In this document: piece by piece, positions 18,210 through 27,064 of the stretch
How positions within the stretch are numbered: the first letter of the stretch is position 1
Layout: each line of letters opens with the position of its first letter
Assembly: GCA_030144965.1 (NCBI GenBank)
Contig: JAMPUU010000012.1
Span: 558,001-622,000, forward strand
DNA: 64,000 nucleotides
Reading direction: 5' to 3'
Origin: Nitrospira sp. BO4
GTDB taxonomy: Bacteria; Nitrospirota; Nitrospiria; Nitrospirales; Nitrospiraceae
Made by a program: the position numbers and the translations under genes
Notes under the pieces: generated by a model
Database searches by the model: none
What the model saw: the letters and a program-made list of their open reading frames with translations, nothing else
What the model was told of the DNA's origin: nothing

Positions 18210-18965
18210 TTAGGCTGCGCGCACCAGCAGTCGGTCTTCTGCCAATTGTGCATATTCCGCTACATCACTTTCTTGGCCCAGTACTGGTCGGCATCCGTAT
18301 TCCGGCTTGGGAACCAGTGTTGTCGTCGTCAACCAATCCAACATAGCAGGACGACACGTTGAGGCTTGAGATCTAAATTCGTCCAGATCGAGCAACCCCC
18401 CGATAGAAAAAACCTCAGCTGGAGGCAAAGCTACTGGCTCCCCTATGGCCCGGCATGGCCATCCCATGCGCTGGACAACCCGCAAAAGCCTGTGTTCCAC
18501 CACCATATATGTATAGCGGACCTCATGAAGCAGACACCATTGATACATCCCTTTGAAGATCGCTTTCATGAGCCTTGCAGAAAGGCCACGATCTGCGATC
18601 GCTGGATCAACGGCCAGTCGAGTAATTTCCGCCGTATCGATTTGCTTTCGAACACGATGGCTCCCCACAAGGCAGGCGCTGAATTCACTCTCCAGCATGA
18701 ACGGGACAGGCGCATGGGTCATGCGGACTAACCCAAGCAGTCTGGTTTCATCCGCGAATATCCCGATTGAGGTACTCCAAGTATCGTACACATCGGCTTC
18801 GAGCCGGTCGGCCCGCTCAGGCACCCACTTCAGCCGTTCAGCAAATACGCGATGCCGCAATCGATACGCCTGAGTGAGGTCCTCCTTGGTTTCGAGTGTC
18901 TTGACGAGAAACTCTCCCTCATAGAAGGCAATTTCCTTTGCCTCTCCGGCCGCGAATGCTTGCAT
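18210..18965 (-). CDS. luxI: Acyl-homoserine-lactone synthase (LuxI family)
   Basis: Autoinducer synthase that makes N-acyl-homoserine lactone from S-adenosylmethionine and an acyl carrier, 251 residues. All eight residues invariant in EsaI/LuxI enzymes are found with the right spacing: R37, F41, W47, D58, D61, R81, E113 and R116 (in LRHRVFAERLKW, ADVYD, LGLVRMT and AEITRLAV). Length is 30-40 residues above the usual 190-230, with a longer C-terminus. The start ATG at 18965 has GAAAGGAG 7 bp upstream. Its upstream region contains the 17-bp motif shared with luxR and a 24-bp palindrome matching a lux box, so positive autoregulation by the adjacent LuxR is likely. The acyl chain cannot be predicted. 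Confidence 0.95.
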   Translation of the reverse strand: MQAFAAGEAKEIAFYEGEFLVKTLETKEDLTQAYRLRHRVFAERLKWVPERADRLEADVYDTWSTSIGIFADETRLLGLVRMTHAPVPFMLESEFSACLVGSHRVRKQIDTAEITRLAVDPAIADRGLSARLMKAIFKGMYQWCLLHEVRYTYMVVEHRLLRVVQRMGWPCRAIGEPVALPPAEVFSIGGLLDLDEFRSQASTCRPAMLDWLTTTTLVPKPEYGCRPVLGQESDVAEYAQLAEDRLLVRAA

Positions 18966-19000
18966 ACTGTCTCCTTTCAGTATGGCCTGATGCGGAGCCC

Positions 19001-19017
19001 ATATAGGGCCGATTGTC
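19001..19017 (-). promoter_or_regulatory. 17-bp motif upstream of luxI, identical to one upstream of luxR
   Basis: Read on the minus strand, this is GACAATCGGCCCTATAT, identical to 17228-17244. It lies 36-52 bp before the luxI start. Here it also forms an imperfect palindrome with its flank (GCCC-ATATA-GGGC). It may be a shared operator or may contain a shared -10-like CTATAT. It is a direct observation; the role is inference. Confidence 0.55.
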
Positions 19018-19060
19018 TAGTAGGGGAGGCGAATGGAACCATTTCAACTAAGGAAACGTC

Positions 19061-19080
19061 ACCTGGCGGACCCGCCAGGT
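19061..19080. promoter_or_regulatory. lux box between luxI and the downstream kinase gene
   Basis: ACCTGGCGGACCCGCCAGGT is a perfect inverted repeat (9-bp arms, 2-bp centre), and two more flanking bases on each side also pair, giving 24 bp (19059-19082). Length and ends match the classic 20-bp lux box (ACCTG...CAGGT). The centre is about 105 bp from the luxI start (minus) and 117 bp from the GTG of the kinase gene (plus), so it could activate either or both. A TTTT follows on the plus strand, so a terminator hairpin is the alternative, but no plus-strand gene ends here. Confidence 0.85.
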
Positions 19081-19186
19081 GATTTTCCGTCCGCAATCAC
19101 GTAGATAATGACGCTACAACTAGATGCTGCGGTTTCGGCGGCTTTGGTGGAACTCAGGCAAGAAGACCGGAAAAAAGGAGGTACGC

Positions 19187-19990
19187 GTGACAGAAGGCAG
19201 GACAAAGTTTCAACTGTTGGACGGGGGACTCCGCCCAACCCCAGCCCTGTCAGTCACCCAGTCAGTTCGACCGCTCAAGGAATCCCTCGGCGTGTGTCAA
19301 TTGGAACCTTGCGCGGGTGAACTGACGATCGCGTTCAAAGCGACCGAACGCCGATTGCATAAACTATTGGAAGATCGTACCCGGATTGGTCGAGACTTGC
19401 ATGACTGCGTGTTGCAATCGCTGTATGCCATTGGCCTTACTATTGAAACCTCTCAACGGACCCGGAGTAATCACTCAGTGGAAACCAAAGAAACCGATAG
19501 CCGGATGATCTGGCAGATCAATCAACTCATTCATGAAATCCGCGGGATGATTCACGAATTGGAGTCCGGTACCGTCCAAGAGTTTGACTTGTCCTCGGAA
19601 CTCAACACACTATGCACGACCTATGAGCAAACAAACCGGTTGCACATGAAGCTGGATCTTCAGCGCAGCGCCATTGAGGTGTTGACGAATGAGGAAGAGC
19701 GCGAGATCTTGAATATCGTCCGAGAGGCTCTCAGTAACTGCGCTCGCCACGCTCAGGCGACCCGAGCCGTGGTCTCGATTCGCATGAAAGAAACGAGAAT
19801 TCGCGTCAGCATCTCCGACGATGGTATTGGGTTTTCCACGGCTGTAGGGCAACCACGTGGATACGGGCTTATCAATATGGAAGCTCGAGCCAAGAAACTC
19901 GGCGGGAGATTGTGGGTGCAGTCGAAGAGTGGAGGAGGCACGCAAGTCATTGCGGAGTTTTCATTGGAACCCCTTCTCACCCCTGTATGA
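19187..19990 (+). CDS. Soluble NarL-type sensor histidine kinase without a recognisable sensor domain
   Basis: Histidine kinase of the HisKA_3 class, 267 residues. The frame is open further upstream, but GTG 19187 has a textbook AAAAGGAGG 6 bp before it and is chosen. Residues 1-50 match nothing I know. The dimerisation/phosphoacceptor domain follows: LEDRTRIGRDLHDCVLQSLYAIGL, with H72 as the phosphorylation site. The HATPase_c domain has an N-box (EILNIVREALSNCARHA), G1 (ISDDGIGF) and G2 (GYGLINMEARAKKLGG). No transmembrane segment is present, so it senses a cytoplasmic cue or partner. The stop overlaps the regulator gene by 4 bp. The lux box at 19061 lies upstream, which suggests possible quorum control (inference). 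Confidence 0.9.
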   Translation: MTEGRTKFQLLDGGLRPTPALSVTQSVRPLKESLGVCQLEPCAGELTIAFKATERRLHKLLEDRTRIGRDLHDCVLQSLYAIGLTIETSQRTRSNHSVETKETDSRMIWQINQLIHEIRGMIHELESGTVQEFDLSSELNTLCTTYEQTNRLHMKLDLQRSAIEVLTNEEEREILNIVREALSNCARHAQATRAVVSIRMKETRIRVSISDDGIGFSTAVGQPRGYGLINMEARAKKLGGRLWVQSKSGGGTQVIAEFSLEPLLTPV

Positions 19991-20667
19991 AACAACCATC
20001 GACCAGCATCGTGCTTGTGGATGACCATGAGATGGTCCGCAGGGGGCTGCGCGCCCTGCTGCACCTTGAACCGGATATGACGATCGTGGGAGAGGCCGGG
20101 ACTATCGCAGACGGTGTCGCGATCGTTGAGCGTCTCAACCCTCAGATGGTCCTGCTTGATGTGAAACTTCCCGACGCTTCAGTCACTGAAGCCTGCCGAC
20201 GGCTTCTGGCCGTTGCACCGAAGCTACGGATTCTCGTCCTCACCAGTTACGCCGAGGATACCACGGTGATGGCTGCCGTTCAGAACGGGGCGCATGGATA
20301 TGTGCTCAAGGATGTCCGCATGGATGACCTCATCCGTGCCATTCGCACCGTCGCCACCGGTCAGGGCTATCTGGACCCACGAGTGACCCAGCAGGCGCTC
20401 CACTGGATTCGGACCAGCTCACATCTGGGCGTGACTCCCCAAGGAGTCTCCCGATTATCCCCGCAGGAACGCCTCATTCTGCCTCTCCTGGCGGAAGGAA
20501 AAACAAACAAAGAGATTGCGATCCAGCTTCGTTTGAGCGATAAGACGGTGAAAAATTACCTGGCGAATATCTTCGATAAGCTGCATGTCAAACGTCGAAC
20601 GGAAGCCGTCGCCTGGTTTATGAAGGAAACACATGTGCCCGGGGCCGCCCGAAGTCCTAAATTCTAG
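19987..20667 (+). CDS. NarL/FixJ-family response regulator
   Basis: Two-component response regulator of 226 residues, coupled to the kinase by an ATGA overlap. The receiver domain (about 8-125) has the acidic pocket D12/D13, phosphoacceptor D58 (MVLLDVKLPD), switch Thr/Ser in LVLTSYAED and the conserved lysine in GYVLKD. The LuxR-type helix-turn-helix lies at about 155-212 (LSPQERLILPLLAEGKTNKEIAIQLRLSDKTVKNYLANIFDKL). Target genes are unknown. The receiver-to-HTH layout and sequence are close to the second regulator at 25536, consistent with duplication of kinase/regulator pairs in this region. Confidence 0.93.
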   Translation: MKQPSTSIVLVDDHEMVRRGLRALLHLEPDMTIVGEAGTIADGVAIVERLNPQMVLLDVKLPDASVTEACRRLLAVAPKLRILVLTSYAEDTTVMAAVQNGAHGYVLKDVRMDDLIRAIRTVATGQGYLDPRVTQQALHWIRTSSHLGVTPQGVSRLSPQERLILPLLAEGKTNKEIAIQLRLSDKTVKNYLANIFDKLHVKRRTEAVAWFMKETHVPGAARSPKF

Positions 20668-20854
20668 GGCTCCTGTGACCTTCTAGCGCTCGCCTGTCCT
20701 CGTGAAAACTTCTTTACCCCACCCCCCTTCTGGTCTTGTAGGATCGACGGGCTCTATGCTATTCCCTAATTGTTGTTCCAGGATCGGTCCATCTGCGAAG
20801 GAGAACGGGCTCGCCTCGCAGTTTCATCCGACCTAAACACCGAGATTCGTCTCT

Positions 20855-23800
20855 ATGGGTTCGCCATCGAATACTGATCGGGCACTGTCCGTCGAACTTG
20901 CCCAGTTACGGCATCAAGTCCTCGAACTGCAGCAGGCTTTAGCCAATGCAGGACAAGACCATCTCCTCGCACAAGCGTGGGCGCTTGGGGCTGCCCAGGT
21001 CGGAACATGGGAATGGGAAGTCAGCACGAATCGTGTCATCTTGTCCTTGGAAACCGAACGGATCTTCGGCCTTCTTCCCGGATCCTTCGACGGCACCTAT
21101 CAAGGATTCATCGCCCTCGTCCACCCAGAGGACCGTCAGCCGTTCAGCGCCGCCATGGCGACGGCAGTGGAAGACCGGACGTTCTATCGCATCGAACATC
21201 GCATCATGACTCCGCGTGGAACCATCCGGTGGGTTGCGTGCCGCGGCCGGGCCATGTGCAACGGGAACAAACCCGTGGCGGGCATGGTCGGCACTATTGA
21301 AGATATCACCGCGTGTCAACAGTCGGAACCGGTCCAACAAGGCATTCAAGAAACACTTGAAGCACATGTCCGTGAACACGCGACAGGATCAGAACAGGCC
21401 GTGCTCGATCTCAAGAAAGAAATCGAGCGGAGACAACAGGCTGAATCAGCGCTCAGGGCCAGTGAGCTATCCTACCAATCGCTGTATGAGCAGAACCCCT
21501 TCATGTACTTCACGCTGACTTCCGACGGGACCGTGTTATCCGTGAACCGCTTTGGTGCGGATCAACTCGGATATCCCAAAGAGGACCTCATCGGCCAATC
21601 GATCCTGAACGTGCTTGACCCAAAGGATCAGCAGACCGTGTTGTCACAACTCAAAGCCTGTGCGGCCACTCCATACTCGCCTTTACAGTGGGAAGTTCAA
21701 AAGATCAGGAGCGACGGAACACGGCTGTGGGTCAAAGAGCGGGCGCGCGCGATTCACGACCAAACCGGCCGCATCTTTGTGCTCGTCGTCTGTGAAGACA
21801 TCACCGAGCGTAGGCGGGCTCAAACCCAGCTGCATGAAGCCTCGCGTTTGCTCTATACGCTTGTCGAAGAATCGGCATTCCCACTCGTCCGTCTTGATCG
21901 AGAAGGACGGGTGATCAGCTGGAACCATGCTGCCACACGCCTGTTCGGCTGGTCTGAAGAGGAGGTGTTGGGGCGTGAACTCCCTTATGTTCCCCCGGGT
22001 GAGGAAGCAACGGCCGATGCATTATGGCAAGCGGGGATCAACGGAGAGTTGGCCGGCCCGGTGGAGCTCAGACGCCGACGAAAGGACGGTCAGATACTCG
22101 ACCTCCTCCTTTGGCCCGTCTGCGTCCATGACGAGTTCGGACAGCTCTCGATGGCCGTCGGCTTGTATGTCGATCTCTCGGACCTGAGACGAGCCGAGGA
22201 AGCCAAGGTCAAGAGCGAAGCTCGCCTCCGCTCATTCCTGGACGCTCTGGACGACTTGGCGTTTGAATTCGACCGGGACGGGAGATATCTCAACGTGTGG
22301 ACCCGGAACGAAGATAAACTTCTTCTTCCCAAACAAGATCTCATCGGCAGACACGTCACGGATGTCTTCGGACCTGAAGCCGGCGCGCATTATCTCACCG
22401 CGATTCGTCAGGTCGTCGATACAGGCGAAACAGCCACGGTTGAATACATCGTACCGTTGGAAGGGGCTTTACGACACTTTGCCGGGACCTTAACACTCAT
22501 CCCGGCGAGTGGGGAACATCAGGCCACAGTGGGTTGCATCGTACGCGACATCACCGAAAGTCGCCTCGCCGAAGAGCAAGTTCGGGAGAGCGAGATGCGC
22601 TGGAGAGCGCTCTATGAACATGCGGGAGTCGGAATTGCCCAGCTCGACTTAGACGGACGGTTTCTCAGAGTAAATTCGCACCTGTGCGGGATGTTGGGGT
22701 ATTCGTTGGAGACGATGTTCCGGACGAGGTTTCAAGAACTCACACATCCCGATGACCTCGCAGCCAATCTTGACTATCTTGACGAATTGCTCGAGGGAAA
22801 ACGTCCTTCCTACTCGATGGAAAAGCGGTATCGTCGGAGCGACAACACCTGGACATGGGTCGACTTGACCGTTTCGCTTGTCCGGAATGCCTCAGGCAAT
22901 CCGGCCTATTTCATCGCCGTTGTTCAGCATATCGATGATCGAAAGCAGGCAGAAACCCATTTGCGAAAAAGCGAACAGGCAATCCGATCGTTGCATGAAG
23001 CCACGTCACATCCCGGGCTCACCTTCGACCAGCGCATTCAAACCGTCTTGGAGATCGGCTGTCGCCGTTTTCACCTCCCCATCGGCTTCGTCACCAGTGT
23101 TCGCGGCGATCAACTGGAGCTGACGCACGTTTGGCCATCAAATGGCTCTTTCACGCCCGGCATGCGCATGCCGTTGTCTCAGACCTGTTGTGGCGAGACG
23201 TTGAAGGCGAATGATGTCGTGTGCTTTAACCATGTCGGAGCCTCAGCGTGGTCCAACCATCCCGGCTATAAGAACCTCGGACTTGAATGCTACATCGGCA
23301 CCACATTGATCGATCAAGAGCGGCCACACGGCACAATCTGTTTTATGGGACCCGAGCCTTCTCCCAACCGCTTTAGCCAAGCCGACAAGGATTTTTTACA
23401 ACTCATGGCGCGCTGGATCAGTGGAGAACTCCTGCGAAGAGACTCTGAACAAGCCTTGAAAGAACAAGAAGCGCTTTTACGGGCGGTCATCGAAACGGCG
23501 ACTGACGCGATTTTCATGAAAGATGGTGATGGACGCTACCGGTTCATCAATTCAGCCGGAGCGCTGGTCATTGGAAAGTCTACCACCGAAATTATTGGGA
23601 AGAGCGATGACGCAATCTTTCCTCCGGCCATCGCAACGCGTCTCATGGCCGATGATCAAAAGGTTTTTTCTGGAGCTGTGCAGCGACAATTTGAGGAGAT
23701 TCTTCCGATGAAGGGAGAATCTCGGACTTTCTATTCGATCAAAACCCCTCACCGGGATCGGACCGGCCGGATCGTCGGCTTGGTCGGCGTGTCACGTGAC

Positions 23801-25543
23801 ATGACCCACGTCAAACGTGCTGAGCAAGCCCTGCGTCTCACCCAGATCGCTGTCGACCGGTCCGCCGACCTCGTCTTTTGGATCGACAAATCAGCGCGCT
23901 TTCTCTACGTCAACGACGCGTCCTGTCAGCGGTTGGGGTACACACATGAAGAACTCCTCCGCATGACCGTTGCCGATATCGATCCCGATCATCAGATGGA
24001 CCGGTGGCCTGAACATTGGGAAGAGCTGCGCCGGTCAGGCCGCCTCCGCTTCGAATCACGACACCGTGCTCAATCGGGAGAAACCTATCCCGTCGAAGTT
24101 GTCGCCAATTTCGTTGCCGTCGAAGGCCGTGAATACAACTTCGCCTTCGTTCGCGACATCTCCGAGCGGAAACGCTCGTATTCACTCCTGCAAGCCGCCA
24201 TCAACTCAGTCGCCGACGGTTTACTCGTCATCGATCGACAAGGTACGGTGACGAGTGTCAACCAGCGCTTCCTACATCTATGGAATATTCCACACACACT
24301 GGCCGATAACCGAGACGACGCGGCATTGCTGGCGTTTATGGCGGACCAACTTCGGGACCCTCAAGCCTTCTTGAGGAAGGTTCGCGAGCTCTATACGTAT
24401 CGTGAACAAGAAAGCTTCGATGTGCTCGAATTCAACGATGGACGCGTCTTCGAGCGCTTTTCACGACCTCAGATTCTCGCCGGGGAAATCGTCGGCCGTG
24501 TCTGGAGTTTTCGTGATATTACCGAGCAGAAGCGCGCCGAGAAAGCGCTACGTGATAGCGAGCTGAGGCTCCAGCATTTTGTCGCGGAAGCTCCGGTCGG
24601 GCTGTGTATTCTGGATCAAGACTGGTGCACGATCTGCGCCAACAAAGCCTTGTGTGAGTTAACGGGGTATGAAGAGCATGAAATCGTCGGAAGCACGTAC
24701 GCCCTATATACGCATCCGGATGATCTCTCGGCCAACATCGTATTGACGGATGAGTTTTTTCGAGGAGTCCGATCGAGCTACGCCTATGAAAAACGGTACA
24801 TTAGGAAATCAGGTGAAATCATTTGGGTCTCAGTCAAGGCGACCCGTATCGAGTTATCAGACAAAACCGGACCCTTTCTCCTTGCCGCAATTCAGGATAT
24901 CACCGAGCGCAAGCTGGCGACTGAAGAACGAGAGCAATTGAGCCGGGATCTGCACGATAACATTTTGCAAGCGCTCTATGCCGTCGGTATGCAGCTGGAG
25001 GCCGGCAAGCTCTCCTTGGGACGCTCCACCCGCCGGTCGAAAGCGCATATGACTCAAGCCGTCACCCAACTCAACAACCTCATGGTCGATGTTCGGCGCT
25101 TCATTGCCCCATTGACCCAACGGACGCCCGCGAAGTTGGACTTCGGACAAGCACTGGAACAACTGACCGCTTCGATGACAGGCGCCGACCATACCACACC
25201 TGAGCTGGACATCAAGACCCCCGTCCTGTCCTTCATCACTCCCCAACTGGGAGAGCAACTCCTCAGTATCGCACGCGAGGCTCTCAGCAATAGCATGCGC
25301 CATGCTCGTGCCTCCCGTCGATGGGTGTGTCTGAGTCTGATGGATAATACGATCCGTTTAGTCATCGGTGACGACGGCGTCGGCTTTGCTCCCAAGCGCA
25401 AGCGTCGCACGGGTCACGGACTCAGCAATATGGCAGCCCGCGCCAGACGCCTCCTTGCCACGTTTGCTCTCGATAGCACGCCGGGGCTGGGCACAACTAT
25501 TACCGTGGATATTCCATTGAAAAAGGGCACTGTCTATGAATAG
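20855..25543 (+). CDS. Giant cytoplasmic sensor histidine kinase with nine PAS domains and a GAF domain
   Basis: NarL-type histidine kinase of 1562 residues. By eye the order is: a short coiled-coil start; PAS at about 45-150, 200-320, 325-450, 455-575 and 580-705; GAF at about 720-865; PAS at about 870-990, 990-1105, 1110-1225 and 1230-1355; then HisKA_3 with the phosphoacceptor H1367 (LSRDLHDNILQALYAVGMQLEAG); and HATPase_c (LSIAREALSNSMRHARA, IGDDGVGF, GHGLSNMAARARRL). PAS linkers repeatedly end in the DITER/DISER-type signature. No transmembrane helix is seen, so it integrates several intracellular cues, perhaps redox or ligands via flavin or haem (inference). It overlaps the next gene by 8 bp. 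Confidence 0.93.
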   Translation: MGSPSNTDRALSVELAQLRHQVLELQQALANAGQDHLLAQAWALGAAQVGTWEWEVSTNRVILSLETERIFGLLPGSFDGTYQGFIALVHPEDRQPFSAAMATAVEDRTFYRIEHRIMTPRGTIRWVACRGRAMCNGNKPVAGMVGTIEDITACQQSEPVQQGIQETLEAHVREHATGSEQAVLDLKKEIERRQQAESALRASELSYQSLYEQNPFMYFTLTSDGTVLSVNRFGADQLGYPKEDLIGQSILNVLDPKDQQTVLSQLKACAATPYSPLQWEVQKIRSDGTRLWVKERARAIHDQTGRIFVLVVCEDITERRRAQTQLHEASRLLYTLVEESAFPLVRLDREGRVISWNHAATRLFGWSEEEVLGRELPYVPPGEEATADALWQAGINGELAGPVELRRRRKDGQILDLLLWPVCVHDEFGQLSMAVGLYVDLSDLRRAEEAKVKSEARLRSFLDALDDLAFEFDRDGRYLNVWTRNEDKLLLPKQDLIGRHVTDVFGPEAGAHYLTAIRQVVDTGETATVEYIVPLEGALRHFAGTLTLIPASGEHQATVGCIVRDITESRLAEEQVRESEMRWRALYEHAGVGIAQLDLDGRFLRVNSHLCGMLGYSLETMFRTRFQELTHPDDLAANLDYLDELLEGKRPSYSMEKRYRRSDNTWTWVDLTVSLVRNASGNPAYFIAVVQHIDDRKQAETHLRKSEQAIRSLHEATSHPGLTFDQRIQTVLEIGCRRFHLPIGFVTSVRGDQLELTHVWPSNGSFTPGMRMPLSQTCCGETLKANDVVCFNHVGASAWSNHPGYKNLGLECYIGTTLIDQERPHGTICFMGPEPSPNRFSQADKDFLQLMARWISGELLRRDSEQALKEQEALLRAVIETATDAIFMKDGDGRYRFINSAGALVIGKSTTEIIGKSDDAIFPPAIATRLMADDQKVFSGAVQRQFEEILPMKGESRTFYSIKTPHRDRTGRIVGLVGVSRDMTHVKRAEQALRLTQIAVDRSADLVFWIDKSARFLYVNDASCQRLGYTHEELLRMTVADIDPDHQMDRWPEHWEELRRSGRLRFESRHRAQSGETYPVEVVANFVAVEGREYNFAFVRDISERKRSYSLLQAAINSVADGLLVIDRQGTVTSVNQRFLHLWNIPHTLADNRDDAALLAFMADQLRDPQAFLRKVRELYTYREQESFDVLEFNDGRVFERFSRPQILAGEIVGRVWSFRDITEQKRAEKALRDSELRLQHFVAEAPVGLCILDQDWCTICANKALCELTGYEEHEIVGSTYALYTHPDDLSANIVLTDEFFRGVRSSYAYEKRYIRKSGEIIWVSVKATRIELSDKTGPFLLAAIQDITERKLATEEREQLSRDLHDNILQALYAVGMQLEAGKLSLGRSTRRSKAHMTQAVTQLNNLMVDVRRFIAPLTQRTPAKLDFGQALEQLTASMTGADHTTPELDIKTPVLSFITPQLGEQLLSIAREALSNSMRHARASRRWVCLSLMDNTIRLVIGDDGVGFAPKRKRRTGHGLSNMAARARRLLATFALDSTPGLGTTITVDIPLKKGTVYE

Positions 25544-26219
25544 ATCCCCACTGATTCGGCTGGTCATCGTGGATGATCATGAAGTGGTGCGCATCGGTCT
25601 CTGTGCTGTCCTCAATCTCACACCCGGGATGAAGGTCGTGGGCCAGGGAAAGAGAATGGAGGAAGCAAAAAAACTCTGTCTCCGGCTCAAGCCGGATCTC
25701 GTGCTGCTGGACATCCGACTACCGGACGGGAGCGGGGTGGACGCCGCCCGCGAAATTCTTACGAAGTGTCCTCAAACCCGTGTGCTGTTTCTGACGAGTT
25801 TTGCGGATGATCATACCGTGTTGGAAGCGATTCTCGCCGGCGCTCACGGATACATCCTCAAAGACATCGCTTCCAAGGCTCTCGTGCGTGCCATTCGGAC
25901 CGTGGCTTCCGGACAAGCGCTCATTGACCCTCGGTTGACAAAGCATACGTTGGAATGGCTGAAGAATCTGTACAGTGAGCCGGGGCAATCGAAACGCCCG
26001 CTCCTTTCTCCTCAGGAGCAACGGCTCCTGCCCTTGGTAGCGAGAGGCCTGACGAATAAAGAGATCGCGCATGATCTACGGCTGAGCGAAAAGACCATCA
26101 AGAACTACCTCTCAAATATCTATTCAAAGCTGAGTATCGGACGACGGTCGCAGATTGCCGCCTTCTATGCCGGAAGTTTTAAAGGCTCTGGTTCGCAATT
26201 ACCCCTGGACACTCCCTAA
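25536..26219 (+). CDS. NarL/FixJ-family response regulator, partner of the nine-PAS kinase
   Basis: Response regulator of 227 residues. The start ATG lies 8 bp inside the kinase gene, so the two are coupled and presumably cognate. The receiver has D13/D14, phosphoacceptor D59 (DLVLLDIRLPDGSG), LFLTSFADD and the lysine in GYILKD. The LuxR-type HTH runs LSPQEQRLLPLVARGLTNKEIAHDLRLSEKTIKNYLSNIYSKL (about 158-200). It shares extended similarity with the 19987 regulator, including the TVASGQ/TVATGQ inter-domain linker. Targets are not evident. Confidence 0.93.
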   Translation: MNRSPLIRLVIVDDHEVVRIGLCAVLNLTPGMKVVGQGKRMEEAKKLCLRLKPDLVLLDIRLPDGSGVDAAREILTKCPQTRVLFLTSFADDHTVLEAILAGAHGYILKDIASKALVRAIRTVASGQALIDPRLTKHTLEWLKNLYSEPGQSKRPLLSPQEQRLLPLVARGLTNKEIAHDLRLSEKTIKNYLSNIYSKLSIGRRSQIAAFYAGSFKGSGSQLPLDTP

Positions 26220-26379
26220 GTCCGACAGGGCCTGCGCCTCGGAGACGGGGTGAGCTGCTTCACCGTGCAGCACGCTCAGTCGATAGAATTGACACCTTGG
26301 AAGTCACTGACTAGGATACACCTCACCGTCGATTCTATTTTCCCCAGATGTGTCATCGTTCGACTGTGAGGAGGTGTTA

Positions 26380-26955
26380 ATGTCCGACGCTCGTTTGTCC
26401 GAATCCCGAGAGACACTTTCATCACCTAAGCCCTCTCACTCAGCCAGCAATCAGGTCGAGGCGGTGTTCGAGGCGGTCGTCTTCGCCAGTCGATGGATTC
26501 AAGCACCGCTCTATGCCGGCCTCATCGTCGCGGAACTGCTGTACGCCTACAAATTTCTCCTCGAGCTCTGGGAAATGGTAATCCACATCAACCAAATGAA
26601 TGAAACCGTGTTCATGCTAGGAGTCTTGGGTTTGATTGACGTGACCATGGTGGCCAATTTGCTGACCATGGTCGTGATCGGCGGGTACGCAACGTTCGTC
26701 AGCAAGCTGGATTTGGAACAGCATCCGGACCGCCCGGATTGGCTCACACACGTCGATCCCGGGACGATCAAAATCAAACTCGCGGCCTCGCTGATAGGGA
26801 TCTCCAGCATTCATCTCCTGAAAGCCTTCGTCGACGTGGCGAACGAGAACCCTGAACATATCAAGTGGAAAATCTTTATCCACATGACTTTCTTGGCCTC
26901 GGCCATCCTCTTGGCCTGGACCGATAAGATCATGCAGAAAGACAAGAAGCACTGA
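26380..26955 (+). CDS. UPF0114/YqhA-family membrane protein
   Basis: Integral membrane protein of 191 residues. The ATG at 26380 is chosen over an upstream in-frame start because of GAGGAGGTG directly before it. A polar 30-residue N-terminus is followed by four helices. Segments typical of the UPF0114 (TIGR00645-type) family are visible: FASRWIQAPLYAGLIVAELLYAYKF, LGLIDVTMVANLLTMVVIGGYATFVS and IKLAASLIGISSIHLLKAF. Its function is not established. It stands alone on the plus strand after the two-component genes and converges with the minus-strand kinase at 27065. Confidence 0.87.
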   Translation: MSDARLSESRETLSSPKPSHSASNQVEAVFEAVVFASRWIQAPLYAGLIVAELLYAYKFLLELWEMVIHINQMNETVFMLGVLGLIDVTMVANLLTMVVIGGYATFVSKLDLEQHPDRPDWLTHVDPGTIKIKLAASLIGISSIHLLKAFVDVANENPEHIKWKIFIHMTFLASAILLAWTDKIMQKDKKH

Positions 26956-27064
26956 ACGCTTCATGGAACCAGTTCGTCACAGGTAGGCGTGCATGACCGG
27001 TCTCCATTTGAATCAAGGCCGGCCCGGGCAATAACTACGAACAGCGTGCGAGCGCGACAATACG

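Noticed and set aside
19059..19082. Reading the lux-box palindrome as a factor-independent terminator
   Set aside because: It is followed by TTTT on the plus strand, but no plus-strand gene ends upstream. The match to a lux box in length, ends and position is better.
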